DNA from: Arthrobacter antibioticus
Lineage (GTDB): Bacteria > Actinomycetota > Actinomycetes > Actinomycetales > Micrococcaceae
DNA: 64,000 nucleotides
Direction of reading: 5' to 3'
Assembly: GCF_030063205.1 (NCBI RefSeq)
Contig: NZ_JASISQ010000005.1
Span: 124,001 to 188,000, forward strand
Position 1 is the stretch's first letter; each line of letters opens with the position of its first letter. The translations under genes and the position numbers were made by a program. Below the pieces are notes generated by a model, which worked only from the letters and a program-made list of their open reading frames with translations, had not been told where the DNA came from and searched no databases. Below, piece by piece: positions 37,180 through 46,737 of the stretch.

Positions 37180-40100
37180 GGATCCGCACTCCACGCGGGG
37201 AGCTATATGCCCCGGACTCTAATAAGGAATGGGCCAGCGCAGTGCCAAGAATGTCGCCACCATTGACTTTTTCAATGGCCATTTTATCAATTGCGCCACG
37301 CTTAACCACCTGTACCAGTGCTTTGGCGGCCAAGGCAATGGCAGAATCATCTTCACTAAAGCACAGCAACGTACGCCCACCGCGTTCCACGTAGAGGATC
37401 AAGGCACCATCAACCAGAACCACTAAAGCACCAGCCTTGCGCCCCGGCCGATGCCCAGAATCCAAAGGTGGCCATGGCAGCGCTGCGCCGTAGGGGTTGG
37501 CGGGGTCGGTGGCCGCCAGAGCCAGGGCCGTAGGAGCCTTCACCGCCAAAGCGGCGTCCTCGCTAAAGGTGCGCAAGCGATCAACTGTGGCTGAGACCGC
37601 AAATTGTGCGGCACCCAGATGCTCAATGAAGTAGCCGCGGCGGCACTTGCCGCTTTCTTCCAATCGAGCCAACACCTTGTACATGAGCCCGAACCCACCA
37701 GGGATTCCAACGTTCATGACGGAGCCCCGCGTGATGACCCCGTACCTATCCAGAAATAATTCGGCCAAGGCGTGGCTGCGCAGTGTGGCCTGCGTGGTGG
37801 AGGTGGCATCTTCTGCACTGGATGCACCTGATAACAAGCTCCAACGCCCAGCTCCCACGGGAGGCGCCCCGCGTTGCGAGCTGAGGCTCCGGCCCGGCAA
37901 ACGGCCATAGCGCCCGGCGCGTGCCGGACGCAGCCGTGACGGGGGCGTTTTTTGTTTGTGTGCCGTGTGTCCACCGGCCAGTAACGCTCGGATGGGCGAA
38001 AATGTATCGTTGCTGACCCTCCCGGCCCAGAGTAGTTCCCATAAAGCGTTGGTCAGCTCGGAATCGGAGGGAGGATGATCGGGGCCCTCAGCTGTCATCT
38101 CACGCAACTGGTGAAAGAAATACGCACCGCCATTGCCTAACGCGGCCAGGACACGTTCCTGGAACTCGGTTGCGGTGAAATCAGTGGATGGTTGCAGCGT
38201 CAGATCGGCTGAGTCCGCAATGTGCAAGCTGAGCCAACCATCGTTTGACCCCAGTGCCCCGGACCCGGAAACCACCACTTCCCCCGTTGCCATAAGCTCA
38301 TCCAGCATGGCAGGGGAGTAGTTGGCCACCCGGGAAGCCAATACCAGTGGTTCCCATGCGGATGCGGGAATCGGCACACCCGCCAACTGATCCACCACCG
38401 TCAATACACCATCCAAGCCGCGCAGCGCCGTTGAGCTGGATGCGGCTGTAACGTGCTGCCACGCGGGCAGGAAGCGGCCAAACGTAGCGGCATCAACCGG
38501 TTCTACCTCAGCACGCAGTGCCGCCAGCGAGCGGCTGCGCAATTGGCGCAGCACCTGAACGTCGCACCACTCCGAAGCACCGTTTTCGGCGCGTTGAGGC
38601 AAAAATTCGCCCTCTGTCACACGTCTGTCTGCGGAGAGCCGAGCTAACCCTGAAAGGACCACGGCCACTCCGAGCCCCAACCTGGCAGCAGCCTCGGGTG
38701 CCGTGAATGGGCCGTGGGTGCGTGCATAGCGTCCCAATAAGTCACCGAGTGGATCGGCCACCGGTTCAATAAAGGCAAGCGGGACACCCATGGGCAGCGG
38801 AATTCCCAGCGCGTCGCGCAGGCGCGCGGCGTCCTCAATGGCTGCGAAGCGTGGCTCACCAGCCATATTGACTTGCAGTGCCCGGTTGGCGCCAGCCAAT
38901 GTGCTTAGAAACGCACCCACCTGGACCAGATGCGATTCAACCCCATGTTCAGGGGAGCCAACAACTGCGGGCGGGTCAGCGGCGTCCTCCGTTACCAAGG
39001 AGGGCTCCGGCCCCGAGGGATCCGCGCTGACCGTGGGTACCAGACGGGCGGCAACTTCTGCCACTGTGAGAGGGCCCAGCAAACGCAACAGGTCAGCAAC
39101 CCCCTCGATCCCGCGCGCGCGGCGATCGGGAGCGAGGCGCTGTAGCTGGGCCTCGGTAGTGGCGATGACATCGGGATCCAGCAGCTCGCGCAGTTCGGCC
39201 CGGCCCAACAGCTCATCCAGAAGCGCCGGGTCCAAGGACAGCGCGGCTGCCCGGCGTTCAGCCAGCGGGGAGTCCCCTTCATACAGGAAGCTCGCCACAT
39301 AGCCAAAGAGCAGCGAACGGGCAAATGGGGAGGGCTCGCTGGTGGTGGTTTCCACAATGCGCAGCTCGCGGCGCTCAATCGATGCGGCAATCTCCTTCAA
39401 CGCGGGCAGATCGTAGACGTCCTGCAAGCATTCGCGCACCGTTTCCAACACGATGGGGAATGTGGGGTATTTCCGGGCCACATCCAACAGCTGAGCCGAG
39501 CGCTGGCGCTGCTGCCACAAGGGGGATCGTTTACCGGGATTCTGGCGCGGCAACAACAACGCGCGGGCGGCGCATTCGCGAAAACGGCTCGCAAACAGTG
39601 CTGAGCCGCCCACCTCTGCTGTCACAATGCCGTCAAGTTCAGCTGGGTCGAAGAGGAACAAATCAGCGCCCGGAGGTTCGTCATCCATGAGCGGAACGCG
39701 CAGCACAATACCGTCATCGGAGGCCATGGCCGAGCCGTCCAGCCCATAGCGTTCATGCAGACGGGCTGCCACGGCTAGTGCCCACGGTGCATGCACAGGC
39801 ATGCCAAAGGGGCTGTGGAGCACCACGCGCCAATCGCCGAGTTCATCATGGAAGCGTTCCACCATGAGTGTTTTGTCATCCGGGACTTGCGTGGTGGAGG
39901 CTTTCTGGTCATCCAAATAGCTGAGCAGGTTGTTAGCTGCCCACTGATCAAGTCCGGTGGCCGCACACCGGGCAAGTGCTTTCTTGCGGGGAGCTGCGCT
40001 GACTTCGCGAATGAAGGCGCCCAGTGCCCGCCCCAAATCTACGGGACGGCCAAGGGAATCGCCCTTCCAGAAGGGCAGCTTGCCCGGTTGGCCAAACGCG

Positions 40101-42022
40101 GGAGAGACCAACACCCTGTCAAAGGTGATGTCCTCAATTTTCCAGCTCGTGGCGCCCAGAGCAAACACATCCCCCACCCTGGATTCGTACACCATCTCCT
40201 CATCCAGTTCGCCCACGCGGCGCCCACCCTTATTGGCGCCACCTGATTCCTCAGAACCAATGATGAACACGCCAAATAGGCCGCGGTCAGGAATGGTACC
40301 CCCGGATATTACCGCCAGACGTTGTGCACCTGGCCGGCCCACAATGGTTCCGGCCGCGCGGTCCCAAATGATGCGCGGGCGTAGCTCAGCAAACTCATCT
40401 GAGGGGTAGCGCCCCGCCAACAAGTCCAAGGTGGCCTCAAAAGCCGAACGTGGCAGTGCCAAAAAGGGTGCACTGCGGCGGACAGTCTCAAACCACTCAT
40501 CCACATCCACAGCTTCCAGGGCGGTAGCGGCCACAGTTTGTTGGGCCAGAATGTCCAGCGGGTTGGCCGGGATGGACAGTGGCTCAATTTTGTTAGCCAG
40601 CATCCGTTCTACTGTCACGGCGGAGTGCAGCAGATCGGCGCGGTGTTTAGGGAACAGCAGCCCCTGCGATATTTCTCCCACCTGGTGCCCGGCACGGCCC
40701 ACTCGTTGGAGTCCATTAGCCACAGATGGCGGTGACTCCACCTGAATTACCAAGTCCACGGCACCCATATCGATGCCCAATTCCAGACTTGATGTGGCCA
40801 CCACGGCGCGCAGCCGCCCAGATTTAAGATCATCCTCGATCAGCGCCCGTTGCTCTTTGGACACCGAACCGTGGTGCGCCTTAGCCAGCACCGGCGGCGC
40901 CCCCGCCACGGCTCCGGCCTGCGCCATCATCTCGGCGGGGAGCCTTGCCGGGGACTCCGCTTTCCGCCAGGCGTGCGCTGAGGAGGGTTCGACGTCGGAC
41001 ACCTCACCGTCCGCCGTCTGCGCAACTTTCAGTGCGGCGGCAGCGTCGAGGGCCGCCAGTTCTGATCGTTCGGCGTATATCTCGTTGAGACGGCCCGTGA
41101 GCCGCTCAGCTAATCGGCGGGAGTTGGCGAAGATTATGGTGGACTTCTTCGCCAACACGGCGTCCACGATCTTTTCCTCAACATGGGGCCAAATCGAGGC
41201 GTTGGGTGCCAGACCGGAGGCAGGGCCACGCTCGTTGGTGGAGGCCAGTGCGGGAAGTTCGGTCATGTCCGCGACCGGCACGGTCACAGTTAGATCCCAG
41301 TTTTTGGTGCTGGGCGGAGCCACTATTTCAACCGGGGCATTGCCGCCCAGGAAACGGGCCACCGTTGAATGCGGCTCAACTGTTGCTGACAGACCAATGC
41401 GTTGAGCGGGGGTTTTCAATAGCGCATCAAGACGTTCCAGGGAGAGCGCCAAATGCGCTCCACGTTTGGTTCCGGCCACCGCATGGACCTCGTCAATGAT
41501 GACTGTGTGCACATCCGTGAGAGATTCTCGCGCCTTGGAGGTCAGCATCAGATACAGGGATTCCGGGGTGGTGATCAAGATATCTGGTGGATGGCTGAGC
41601 AGGCGGCGCCGTTCATTGGTGGGGGTATCTCCGGAACGCACACCCACGCTGACCTGCGGGGTCGCCAGACCGAGCTGGGCAGCTGTTTGTGTGATGCCGA
41701 TCAGGGGTGCCCGGAGGTTTCGTTCCACGTCCACACCCAGAGCCTTGAGCGGGGAAATGTAAAGCACCCGGGTGCCTATTTTTTTACTTGTATTTTTTTC
41801 GGGGCCGGCCGCTGTTGAAGTTTCCTGTGGGGGATCTGTTTTTGCGATGAGCCCATCGAGTGCCCAGAGGAAGGCGGCCAGTGTTTTTCCGGAACCTGTG
41901 GGTGCAACCACCAAGGAGTGGGCTCCGCCAGCAATCGCGGCCCAAGCACCCACTTGAGACGGCGTGGGGGAACCAAACGCGCCAAGGAACCACTCGCGGG
42001 TGGGGGCGGCGAATTGTTTCAT
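37172..42022 (-). CDS. lhr: Lhr-type large ATP-dependent helicase
   Basis: A DEAD/H superfamily-2 helicase of 1616 residues, comparable to mycobacterial Lhr (about 1500), a 3'-5' translocase in DNA repair. Walker A PTGSGKT at 41-47, DEVH box in VIIDEVHAV, motif V/VI in VGRAGHQVG, a winged-helix and Lhr-core region, then a long C-terminal extension. ATG at 42022 starts the protein MKQFAAPTREWF, matching relatives; starts at 42067 (ATG) and 42112 (TTG) stay open. It is followed by the Nei2 gene in the same operon. Confidence 0.93.
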   Translation of the reverse strand: MKQFAAPTREWFLGAFGSPTPSQVGAWAAIAGGAHSLVVAPTGSGKTLAAFLWALDGLIAKTDPPQETSTAAGPEKNTSKKIGTRVLYISPLKALGVDVERNLRAPLIGITQTAAQLGLATPQVSVGVRSGDTPTNERRRLLSHPPDILITTPESLYLMLTSKARESLTDVHTVIIDEVHAVAGTKRGAHLALSLERLDALLKTPAQRIGLSATVEPHSTVARFLGGNAPVEIVAPPSTKNWDLTVTVPVADMTELPALASTNERGPASGLAPNASIWPHVEEKIVDAVLAKKSTIIFANSRRLAERLTGRLNEIYAERSELAALDAAAALKVAQTADGEVSDVEPSSAHAWRKAESPARLPAEMMAQAGAVAGAPPVLAKAHHGSVSKEQRALIEDDLKSGRLRAVVATSSLELGIDMGAVDLVIQVESPPSVANGLQRVGRAGHQVGEISQGLLFPKHRADLLHSAVTVERMLANKIEPLSIPANPLDILAQQTVAATALEAVDVDEWFETVRRSAPFLALPRSAFEATLDLLAGRYPSDEFAELRPRIIWDRAAGTIVGRPGAQRLAVISGGTIPDRGLFGVFIIGSEESGGANKGGRRVGELDEEMVYESRVGDVFALGATSWKIEDITFDRVLVSPAFGQPGKLPFWKGDSLGRPVDLGRALGAFIREVSAAPRKKALARCAATGLDQWAANNLLSYLDDQKASTTQVPDDKTLMVERFHDELGDWRVVLHSPFGMPVHAPWALAVAARLHERYGLDGSAMASDDGIVLRVPLMDDEPPGADLFLFDPAELDGIVTAEVGGSALFASRFRECAARALLLPRQNPGKRSPLWQQRQRSAQLLDVARKYPTFPIVLETVRECLQDVYDLPALKEIAASIERRELRIVETTTSEPSPFARSLLFGYVASFLYEGDSPLAERRAAALSLDPALLDELLGRAELRELLDPDVIATTEAQLQRLAPDRRARGIEGVADLLRLLGPLTVAEVAARLVPTVSADPSGPEPSLVTEDAADPPAVVGSPEHGVESHLVQVGAFLSTLAGANRALQVNMAGEPRFAAIEDAARLRDALGIPLPMGVPLAFIEPVADPLGDLLGRYARTHGPFTAPEAAARLGLGVAVVLSGLARLSADRRVTEGEFLPQRAENGASEWCDVQVLRQLRSRSLAALRAEVEPVDAATFGRFLPAWQHVTAASSSTALRGLDGVLTVVDQLAGVPIPASAWEPLVLASRVANYSPAMLDELMATGEVVVSGSGALGSNDGWLSLHIADSADLTLQPSTDFTATEFQERVLAALGNGGAYFFHQLREMTAEGPDHPPSDSELTNALWELLWAGRVSNDTFSPIRALLAGGHTAHKQKTPPSRLRPARAGRYGRLPGRSLSSQRGAPPVGAGRWSLLSGASSAEDATSTTQATLRSHALAELFLDRYGVITRGSVMNVGIPGGFGLMYKVLARLEESGKCRRGYFIEHLGAAQFAVSATVDRLRTFSEDAALAVKAPTALALAATDPANPYGAALPWPPLDSGHRPGRKAGALVVLVDGALILYVERGGRTLLCFSEDDSAIALAAKALVQVVKRGAIDKMAIEKVNGGDILGTALAHSLLESGAYSSPRGVRIRA

Positions 42023-42240
42023 GGCAGCTGCTGGCGTTGTTCCTTGCACGGCTCCATCATGCCGCATCCCACTGACATTATGGCGAAGTGGTGAGGGCGA
42101 CACCGTTTCCAATGCGTCAGTGTCAGCATCAGGCGGTAATCTATCGGTAGGAGCGGCAAGGGTTGTCGAGGCCTATTCGGTAGAGAACATATGGCCGGAG
42201 GGTTCTCCTGAAACATGGGATCGTTTGGGGGCCGGGGGTA

Positions 42241-42810
42241 GTGCAGACACGGCACATTGGGAATAACTGGGCGCCACTGCTTGGTTTGGCATTCGTCTTC
42301 TTAGCAGGTGGTGCCATCAGCATGGTGGCCGAACGCGGCAATGGTGCAGATGCGCGCTTTTTCGTCGTGGCATTCCTGGTTGTCGGCGGGTTAAGTGCCC
42401 TCTGGCTGTGGCGAAACCCCTCGTGGTGGCTTGCCCCACGAAACCACTACTTTTATCTGGCCGGTGGCACAGGCGCAGGTATCCTTCTCAGTGCTCTCAT
42501 ACCGTTCCTCAACGGCGCCGGACCGTGGCTGGTGGTAGGAGCTGCTCTCATTGTGTACGGCAAATTTGAGCGGCTGCGTCTACTTGTGACTGTTGGTGCC
42601 GCGGTGACCCTGGCCGGATTTCTGACAGCAGTGATTCACGCCGACGTGTGGGGTGGGGCCATGCACCTGTTGACCACCGGGGTGCTGGTGCTCGCCGCCA
42701 ACAGGTTACATGTGCTCCGTCACGGCCAGCGGCGACAGGCCCAAGATAGCGACCCCGGGTTCATCGGCTCCTTTGAAGAGTTTGACCGCGACGAGGCGCT
42801 GAAGCCGTAA
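42241..42810 (+). CDS. Hypothetical membrane protein
   Basis: 189 residues with five or six hydrophobic helices (PLLGLAFVFLAGGAIS, FVVAFLVVGGLSALWLW, LAGGTGAGILLSALIPF and on) and an acidic cytosolic tail DSDPGFIGSFEEFDRDEALKP. Family not recognised. GTG start at 42241. It is divergent from lhr across about 220 bp. Confidence 0.7.
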   Translation: MQTRHIGNNWAPLLGLAFVFLAGGAISMVAERGNGADARFFVVAFLVVGGLSALWLWRNPSWWLAPRNHYFYLAGGTGAGILLSALIPFLNGAGPWLVVGAALIVYGKFERLRLLVTVGAAVTLAGFLTAVIHADVWGGAMHLLTTGVLVLAANRLHVLRHGQRRQAQDSDPGFIGSFEEFDRDEALKP

Positions 42811-42845
42811 CACGCCAGCCCCAATAGTGAGCCTGTGTCTGCTAC

Positions 42846-43526
42846 CTAGGGCTGGAACGCCCCGATTCTCAGGAGCTTGATGCCTGCATTGGTGCAGGCT
42901 GTCAATGGGTGTGGGATCTCTAAACTATCCGTGGCGCTGGGTGGGTAGACAAGAATTGCCTCAGCCTGCACCCTCTGACAATTTTGGTAGTTGCCTGCCT
43001 GCGTATAGCGCAGCACCGCGGCTGAACTTTGTCCCGGTGCCAAGGTGATGGGACCGTTGGAGGGGGCCGCCGGATCACGCTCCGCAGGAGCCCCGACGTA
43101 GTCTATGGTGCCCGCCGGGACCATGGAGACCCCCGGGTAGCCATCGAGGATGCAGCTTGTCGTGGAGCTGTTTGTCACTATCAGCTTCATGAAAATACTG
43201 CCTGCTGCCCCGCCGCCGGAATCATCCAGCGCACCTTTCAAGGATGCGGCTGTGCACAGGGCCTGAGCGTTGGGCGGTGGGGTCGGGGCCGCTGACGTTG
43301 GGGTTGGCAGTGCGCTAGGCGTGGTCACAGCCGATGTTGGGCTCTGCGGGGACGAAGAGGACGAAGGGGCCGAGGTGCTGCTTGAGCTGCTGGCGCCAGC
43401 GGTGGGCGCCGTGGACTCCTGCGGGGAACATGCGGCCAACGATGCTCCCAGACCTACGATGGCCGCCAGTGCGAACATCTGTCCTAGGCGGGGTAGTTTG
43501 GCCGGGGTTCGCTGCGCAGTATTCAT
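42846..43526 (-). CDS. DUF4232 lipoprotein
   Basis: A 226-residue secreted lipoprotein: signal peptide with lipobox LAACS (Cys about 33), a Ser/Thr/Pro linker of about 55 residues, then a DUF4232 beta domain with four Cys (CTAASL, SCILDGYPGV, NCQRV, TACTNAG). Surface-anchored; ligand unknown. Same strand as the copper-related genes but 211 bp after YcnI, so possibly separate. Confidence 0.85.
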   Translation of the reverse strand: MNTAQRTPAKLPRLGQMFALAAIVGLGASLAACSPQESTAPTAGASSSSSTSAPSSSSSPQSPTSAVTTPSALPTPTSAAPTPPPNAQALCTAASLKGALDDSGGGAAGSIFMKLIVTNSSTTSCILDGYPGVSMVPAGTIDYVGAPAERDPAAPSNGPITLAPGQSSAAVLRYTQAGNYQNCQRVQAEAILVYPPSATDSLEIPHPLTACTNAGIKLLRIGAFQP

Positions 43527-43593
43527 GAGTCCACTTTTACGCCCATTGTTTCCTGAGTCAACTAACCCCGCCGTCAGAACTCCCCCAACCTCA

Positions 43594-43638
43594 ACGCTCG
43601 CTCACTACATGCTGTGTTTTCGGCAACGCTCCTTCAGC
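43594..43638. repeat. 45-bp dispersed element, copy 2
   Basis: Same two blocks, ACGCTCGCTCACT (43594-43606) and AACGCTCCTTCAGC (43625-43638), with the same 18-bp spacing as at 21785-21829. Overlaps the left arm of the CAG-loop hairpin. Confidence 0.75.
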
Positions 43639-43674
43639 AGCAGCAGCAGCAGCAGCAGTGAGGGAGCGTTGCCG
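43621..43674. repeat. Hairpin with a CAG trinucleotide run in its loop
   Basis: Arms CGGCAACGCTCC (43621-43632) and GGAGCGTTGCCG (43663-43674) are exact complements. The loop is mostly seven consecutive CAG units from 43635. It lies 64 bp beyond the YcnI stop (43738), between YcnI and the lipoprotein, and may terminate the YcnI transcript, though no T-run follows. Confidence 0.85.
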
Positions 43675-43737
43675 GTTCAAAGCACGCTAAAAGCTAAGCG
43701 GCCCGCAGGCCCGCAGGCCCGCACGCTCAGGAAACGG

Positions 43738-44433
43738 TTATGCCTTGCGGGTGGTACGCAGGAATGCCAAGCCACCCAGAATCAACCCAGCCAGGCCGGC
43801 GCCCAAGCCTAGCCATGCCGGCCAGGAGGATCCGGCGTCGTTCGCTTCAGTCATCTGTGCCGCATCAGCCTGGACGCCGTGCCCATCGCCCGCAACAGCT
43901 GCCGTAACGGTCACTTCCGGGGCAGGGGAATCCACGGAGTCATGATCGGCGCCCGCTGCAGGAATTTCCTTCCAGTCGGTCTGCCCTTTCTCGCACTTCT
44001 GCAGGGTGGGGAAATGCAGAGTGGTTCCAACGGTTTCGGGCAATTTTAGGGACAGCGTGAAGGTGTCGCGCTCGTGGTCTATCAACGGGGTCTTGGCCGT
44101 GTAGGTGATGGACCCGGTGCGCTCGCTGACCTTGCTGCCATTGGGCAACGTGATCGGGGTGTCCAACTTTTGCATGGATTTACTGATGGTCCAGTTGGGG
44201 TTCACGGTGGGGGTGGCATCGGTGAGCTCCTCCGGCAGGCTGATGGTGATTGCCGTGGTGGGTGAGCCGTCGCAACCGTGGCCTACAGCGAAAGTGACCA
44301 GCGAGTATGCCCCGGCCGCTGTCTCGGAGGGGGTGGCGGAGACGTGCGCGGACGCGGCACCCAAGCCGAGCATCATCATTCCGGCGGTGGCGCCTAGGGC
44401 AACGGTGGACTTGAGGGTACGGGAAAAACGCAT
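43738..44433 (-). CDS. YcnI-family copper-binding protein (DUF1775)
   Basis: 231 residues: signal peptide ending ASA, immediately followed by the mature N-terminal His (HVSATPSE), the copper-coordinating residue in YcnI. The beta-sandwich domain (WTISKSMQKLDTPITL, TLQKCEKGQTDW) is followed by a C-terminal membrane helix (WLGLGAGLAGLILGGLAFL) and an arginine tail. It is the last gene of the run that starts with the response regulator. Confidence 0.9.
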   Translation of the reverse strand: MRFSRTLKSTVALGATAGMMMLGLGAASAHVSATPSETAAGAYSLVTFAVGHGCDGSPTTAITISLPEELTDATPTVNPNWTISKSMQKLDTPITLPNGSKVSERTGSITYTAKTPLIDHERDTFTLSLKLPETVGTTLHFPTLQKCEKGQTDWKEIPAAGADHDSVDSPAPEVTVTAAVAGDGHGVQADAAQMTEANDAGSSWPAWLGLGAGLAGLILGGLAFLRTTRKA

Positions 44434-44466
44434 GGTGAAACCTTTCGAACGCGCAGAAGCGCAAAT

Positions 44467-45168
44467 TTACAGGAGATGGCCACCCCGCAATGAACTCGAA
44501 GGGTGGGAAGCGAAAAGTGCCACGGACGCAGGCGGGCCGCGTTGCGTATCAGGGGGAACGTTTCGCCAGGGAAGGCGCGGCAGCATGCGCGGGACAATAG
44601 TTGGGCGCGCAGTCTGTACGGGTAAATCCAGGACGACGTCGGCACGCCGGTACAGCGGTCGCAACCAGTTTGCGAGGGACCAAAGGACGGTCTCGCCGTA
44701 GGCAAGAATGAGGGCAGCAGCCAGTGTTGCGCCAACGTGTGCGGCCAGCATCCAGCCGGACATGTCCCCTGCATGACCGATCTGCTCGAGGCCCTGGGGA
44801 CTCAGCGGTGGCGCCTGGGGCATCATGGCAGCCGCGTGCTCCTGCGCAGACATTCCATGGTGGCTCATGGCGTGCGACTCAGCTGAGCCACTTCCGGCAG
44901 CGGTGCCCGGCTTGAAGCTGTGGGAAAGTGTTTCAAACCCCTGGTGCAAGACAATTTGGCTACTGGCCAGCAAAGCAATCATGGCAAGGGGCGTTAGTCG
45001 AAATTTAGTGGCCACAGTTGAGCAGAGGATATGCAGCGCCAAAATAGCGGCCAGGACCGCCGGCCCTGGCAGTGCGCCACCGGCTACGATATGAGCGCCA
45101 GCAGCTAACCCGAACACGGTGGCACCCACCACAGTGGTTCGCAGCAATCTGAAAGGAGAGTGCGTCAC
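44467..45168 (-). CDS. Met/His-rich membrane protein near YcnI
   Basis: 233 residues with about five membrane helices. An extracytoplasmic loop is rich in Met and His (SHAMSHHGMSAQEHAAAMMP), a composition typical of copper(I)-binding loops. It lies 33 bp upstream of the YcnI gene and 27 bp after the kinase gene, in the same run. I do not recognise a named family; a copper-uptake or chaperone partner of YcnI is an inference. Confidence 0.75.
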   Translation of the reverse strand: MTHSPFRLLRTTVVGATVFGLAAGAHIVAGGALPGPAVLAAILALHILCSTVATKFRLTPLAMIALLASSQIVLHQGFETLSHSFKPGTAAGSGSAESHAMSHHGMSAQEHAAAMMPQAPPLSPQGLEQIGHAGDMSGWMLAAHVGATLAAALILAYGETVLWSLANWLRPLYRRADVVLDLPVQTARPTIVPRMLPRLPWRNVPPDTQRGPPASVALFASHPSSSLRGGHLL

Positions 45169-45195
45169 ACTGCTCCTTTCGATTGGCTAACTGTC

Positions 45196-46737
45196 CTAGC
45201 TTATAGAAGAAAAGCTTTGATTGACCACCGGGGGCGTGATCGGTGGGAGCCGCACAGTAAATACCGTGTTATTAGGGACGCTGGAAACCTCCACTGTCCC
45301 GCGGTGAGCGCGCAAAATGGCCTGCACAATACTCAAACCCAACCCGGTGCTGCCCGTTGTGCCCGTGCGTGCCTTGTCAGCCCGCGAAAACCTGTCAAAG
45401 ATGATCTTTTGAAATGCCGGATCGATACCGGGGCCGTTATCACTGACCTCTAGCAGGGCGCAACCGTGCGGATCCCGGGACAGAGAGGTGTGAACGGCCG
45501 TTCCTGGCGGAGTGTGTTTGGCGGCGTTGGAGAGCAGATTCAGCAGGACCTGGCGCAGTTCGGTGTCCCCGCCCATGACTTCCATCGGCTCATTGGGCAC
45601 GGCAATGCTCCAGTGGTGGCTGGGGGTGGAGACTTGAACGTCACGCACGGCCTCCATGACAAGGGGGCTCAAATTGACAGTGGTGGGGACGCCCATGGTT
45701 TTTGTGGGGGTGCCCATACCGTTGGTTGACTGTTGCGCCTCATCCAGCCGGGCAAGCGTTAGCAGGTCCTCCACGAGACGGCTCATTCGCACCGACTGGT
45801 CCTGCACCCGGCCCAACGCTGTTTGTCCCTCCGCACTGAGGGGTTCGGTCATTGACAATAGCTCCGCATAGCCGCGGATTGCCGTCAACGGTGTGCGTAA
45901 TTCATGGCTGGCATCAGCCACAAATCTCCGGAGTTTCGTTTCACTGCGCTGCCGTGCCTCCAAGGCGTTGGACACATTCTCAAGCATGGCGTTAAACGCA
46001 TTTCCCACATTGCCCACTTCAGTGCCGGGGTGGGCAGCCGTATCGGGAACCCTAGGGCCCAAGGCAACCTCTCCGGCGTCGAGCCTTAGCGTTGAAATTT
46101 TCGTGGCAGTTTCCGAAAGCTGACCCAGTGGGCGCATGTTGCGGCGGATGATGACGGTTCCAGCCCACCCCAGCGCCATGAGCCCGGCCACGGACACAAG
46201 CACAATCGAGAGCACCAGCGTGGACAGGGTTTGCTCGGTGGCGGCCAGAGGCAGGCCCGTGATGAGGATGTCGCCATTGGGGATTGCCTGGGCTTGCAGC
46301 CGGTATTCCCCGATGGACAGGGTGCGGCTGCTGAAATCGCCGTTGGTTGAGAGCTCGGCGAGAATGTTGGCGTCGGCATTTGTCAGCTGCTGCCGCGTGC
46401 CTGAGCTGGAGAGAATTCCGGCATAATGTACGACGCCGTTGCTCAAGACCGCGCTCACCTGACCGGCGCTGGTGGCACGGGCATTCAGCGGATCAGGCAG
46501 TGCCCCGCTGGTGCTTGAGCTTGTATAAAAGGCGGTTGTGCGGACGGCCGCCTGCGTCAGGGTGGAGTCCAACTGGCTGTTTACTGTCATGCTCAGGGCT
46601 GCATAACTGACCATGCCAACCAGAACACAAATGACAGTCAGCAGTCCCATCATGACAGCCACTAGACGGGTACTTAGGCGCCAGGAGGCAGGCTGGAGGA
46701 GCCATTTGGCCTTGGTGGGTGCGTTTTCTAAGGACAT
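45196..46737 (-). CDS. Two-component sensor histidine kinase
   Basis: A 513-residue membrane kinase of the TrcS/MprB style: membrane helices near 24-47 and 175-198 bracket an extracytoplasmic sensor of ~125 residues, then HAMP, the HisKA H-box FVADASHELRTPLTAIRGY, and HATPase motifs NLLSNAAKH, DNGPGID and GSTGLGLSIV. Overlaps the response-regulator stop by 10 bp. The downstream copper-binding genes suggest a metal or envelope signal. Confidence 0.94.
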   Translation of the reverse strand: MSLENAPTKAKWLLQPASWRLSTRLVAVMMGLLTVICVLVGMVSYAALSMTVNSQLDSTLTQAAVRTTAFYTSSSTSGALPDPLNARATSAGQVSAVLSNGVVHYAGILSSSGTRQQLTNADANILAELSTNGDFSSRTLSIGEYRLQAQAIPNGDILITGLPLAATEQTLSTLVLSIVLVSVAGLMALGWAGTVIIRRNMRPLGQLSETATKISTLRLDAGEVALGPRVPDTAAHPGTEVGNVGNAFNAMLENVSNALEARQRSETKLRRFVADASHELRTPLTAIRGYAELLSMTEPLSAEGQTALGRVQDQSVRMSRLVEDLLTLARLDEAQQSTNGMGTPTKTMGVPTTVNLSPLVMEAVRDVQVSTPSHHWSIAVPNEPMEVMGGDTELRQVLLNLLSNAAKHTPPGTAVHTSLSRDPHGCALLEVSDNGPGIDPAFQKIIFDRFSRADKARTGTTGSTGLGLSIVQAILRAHRGTVEVSSVPNNTVFTVRLPPITPPVVNQSFSSIS

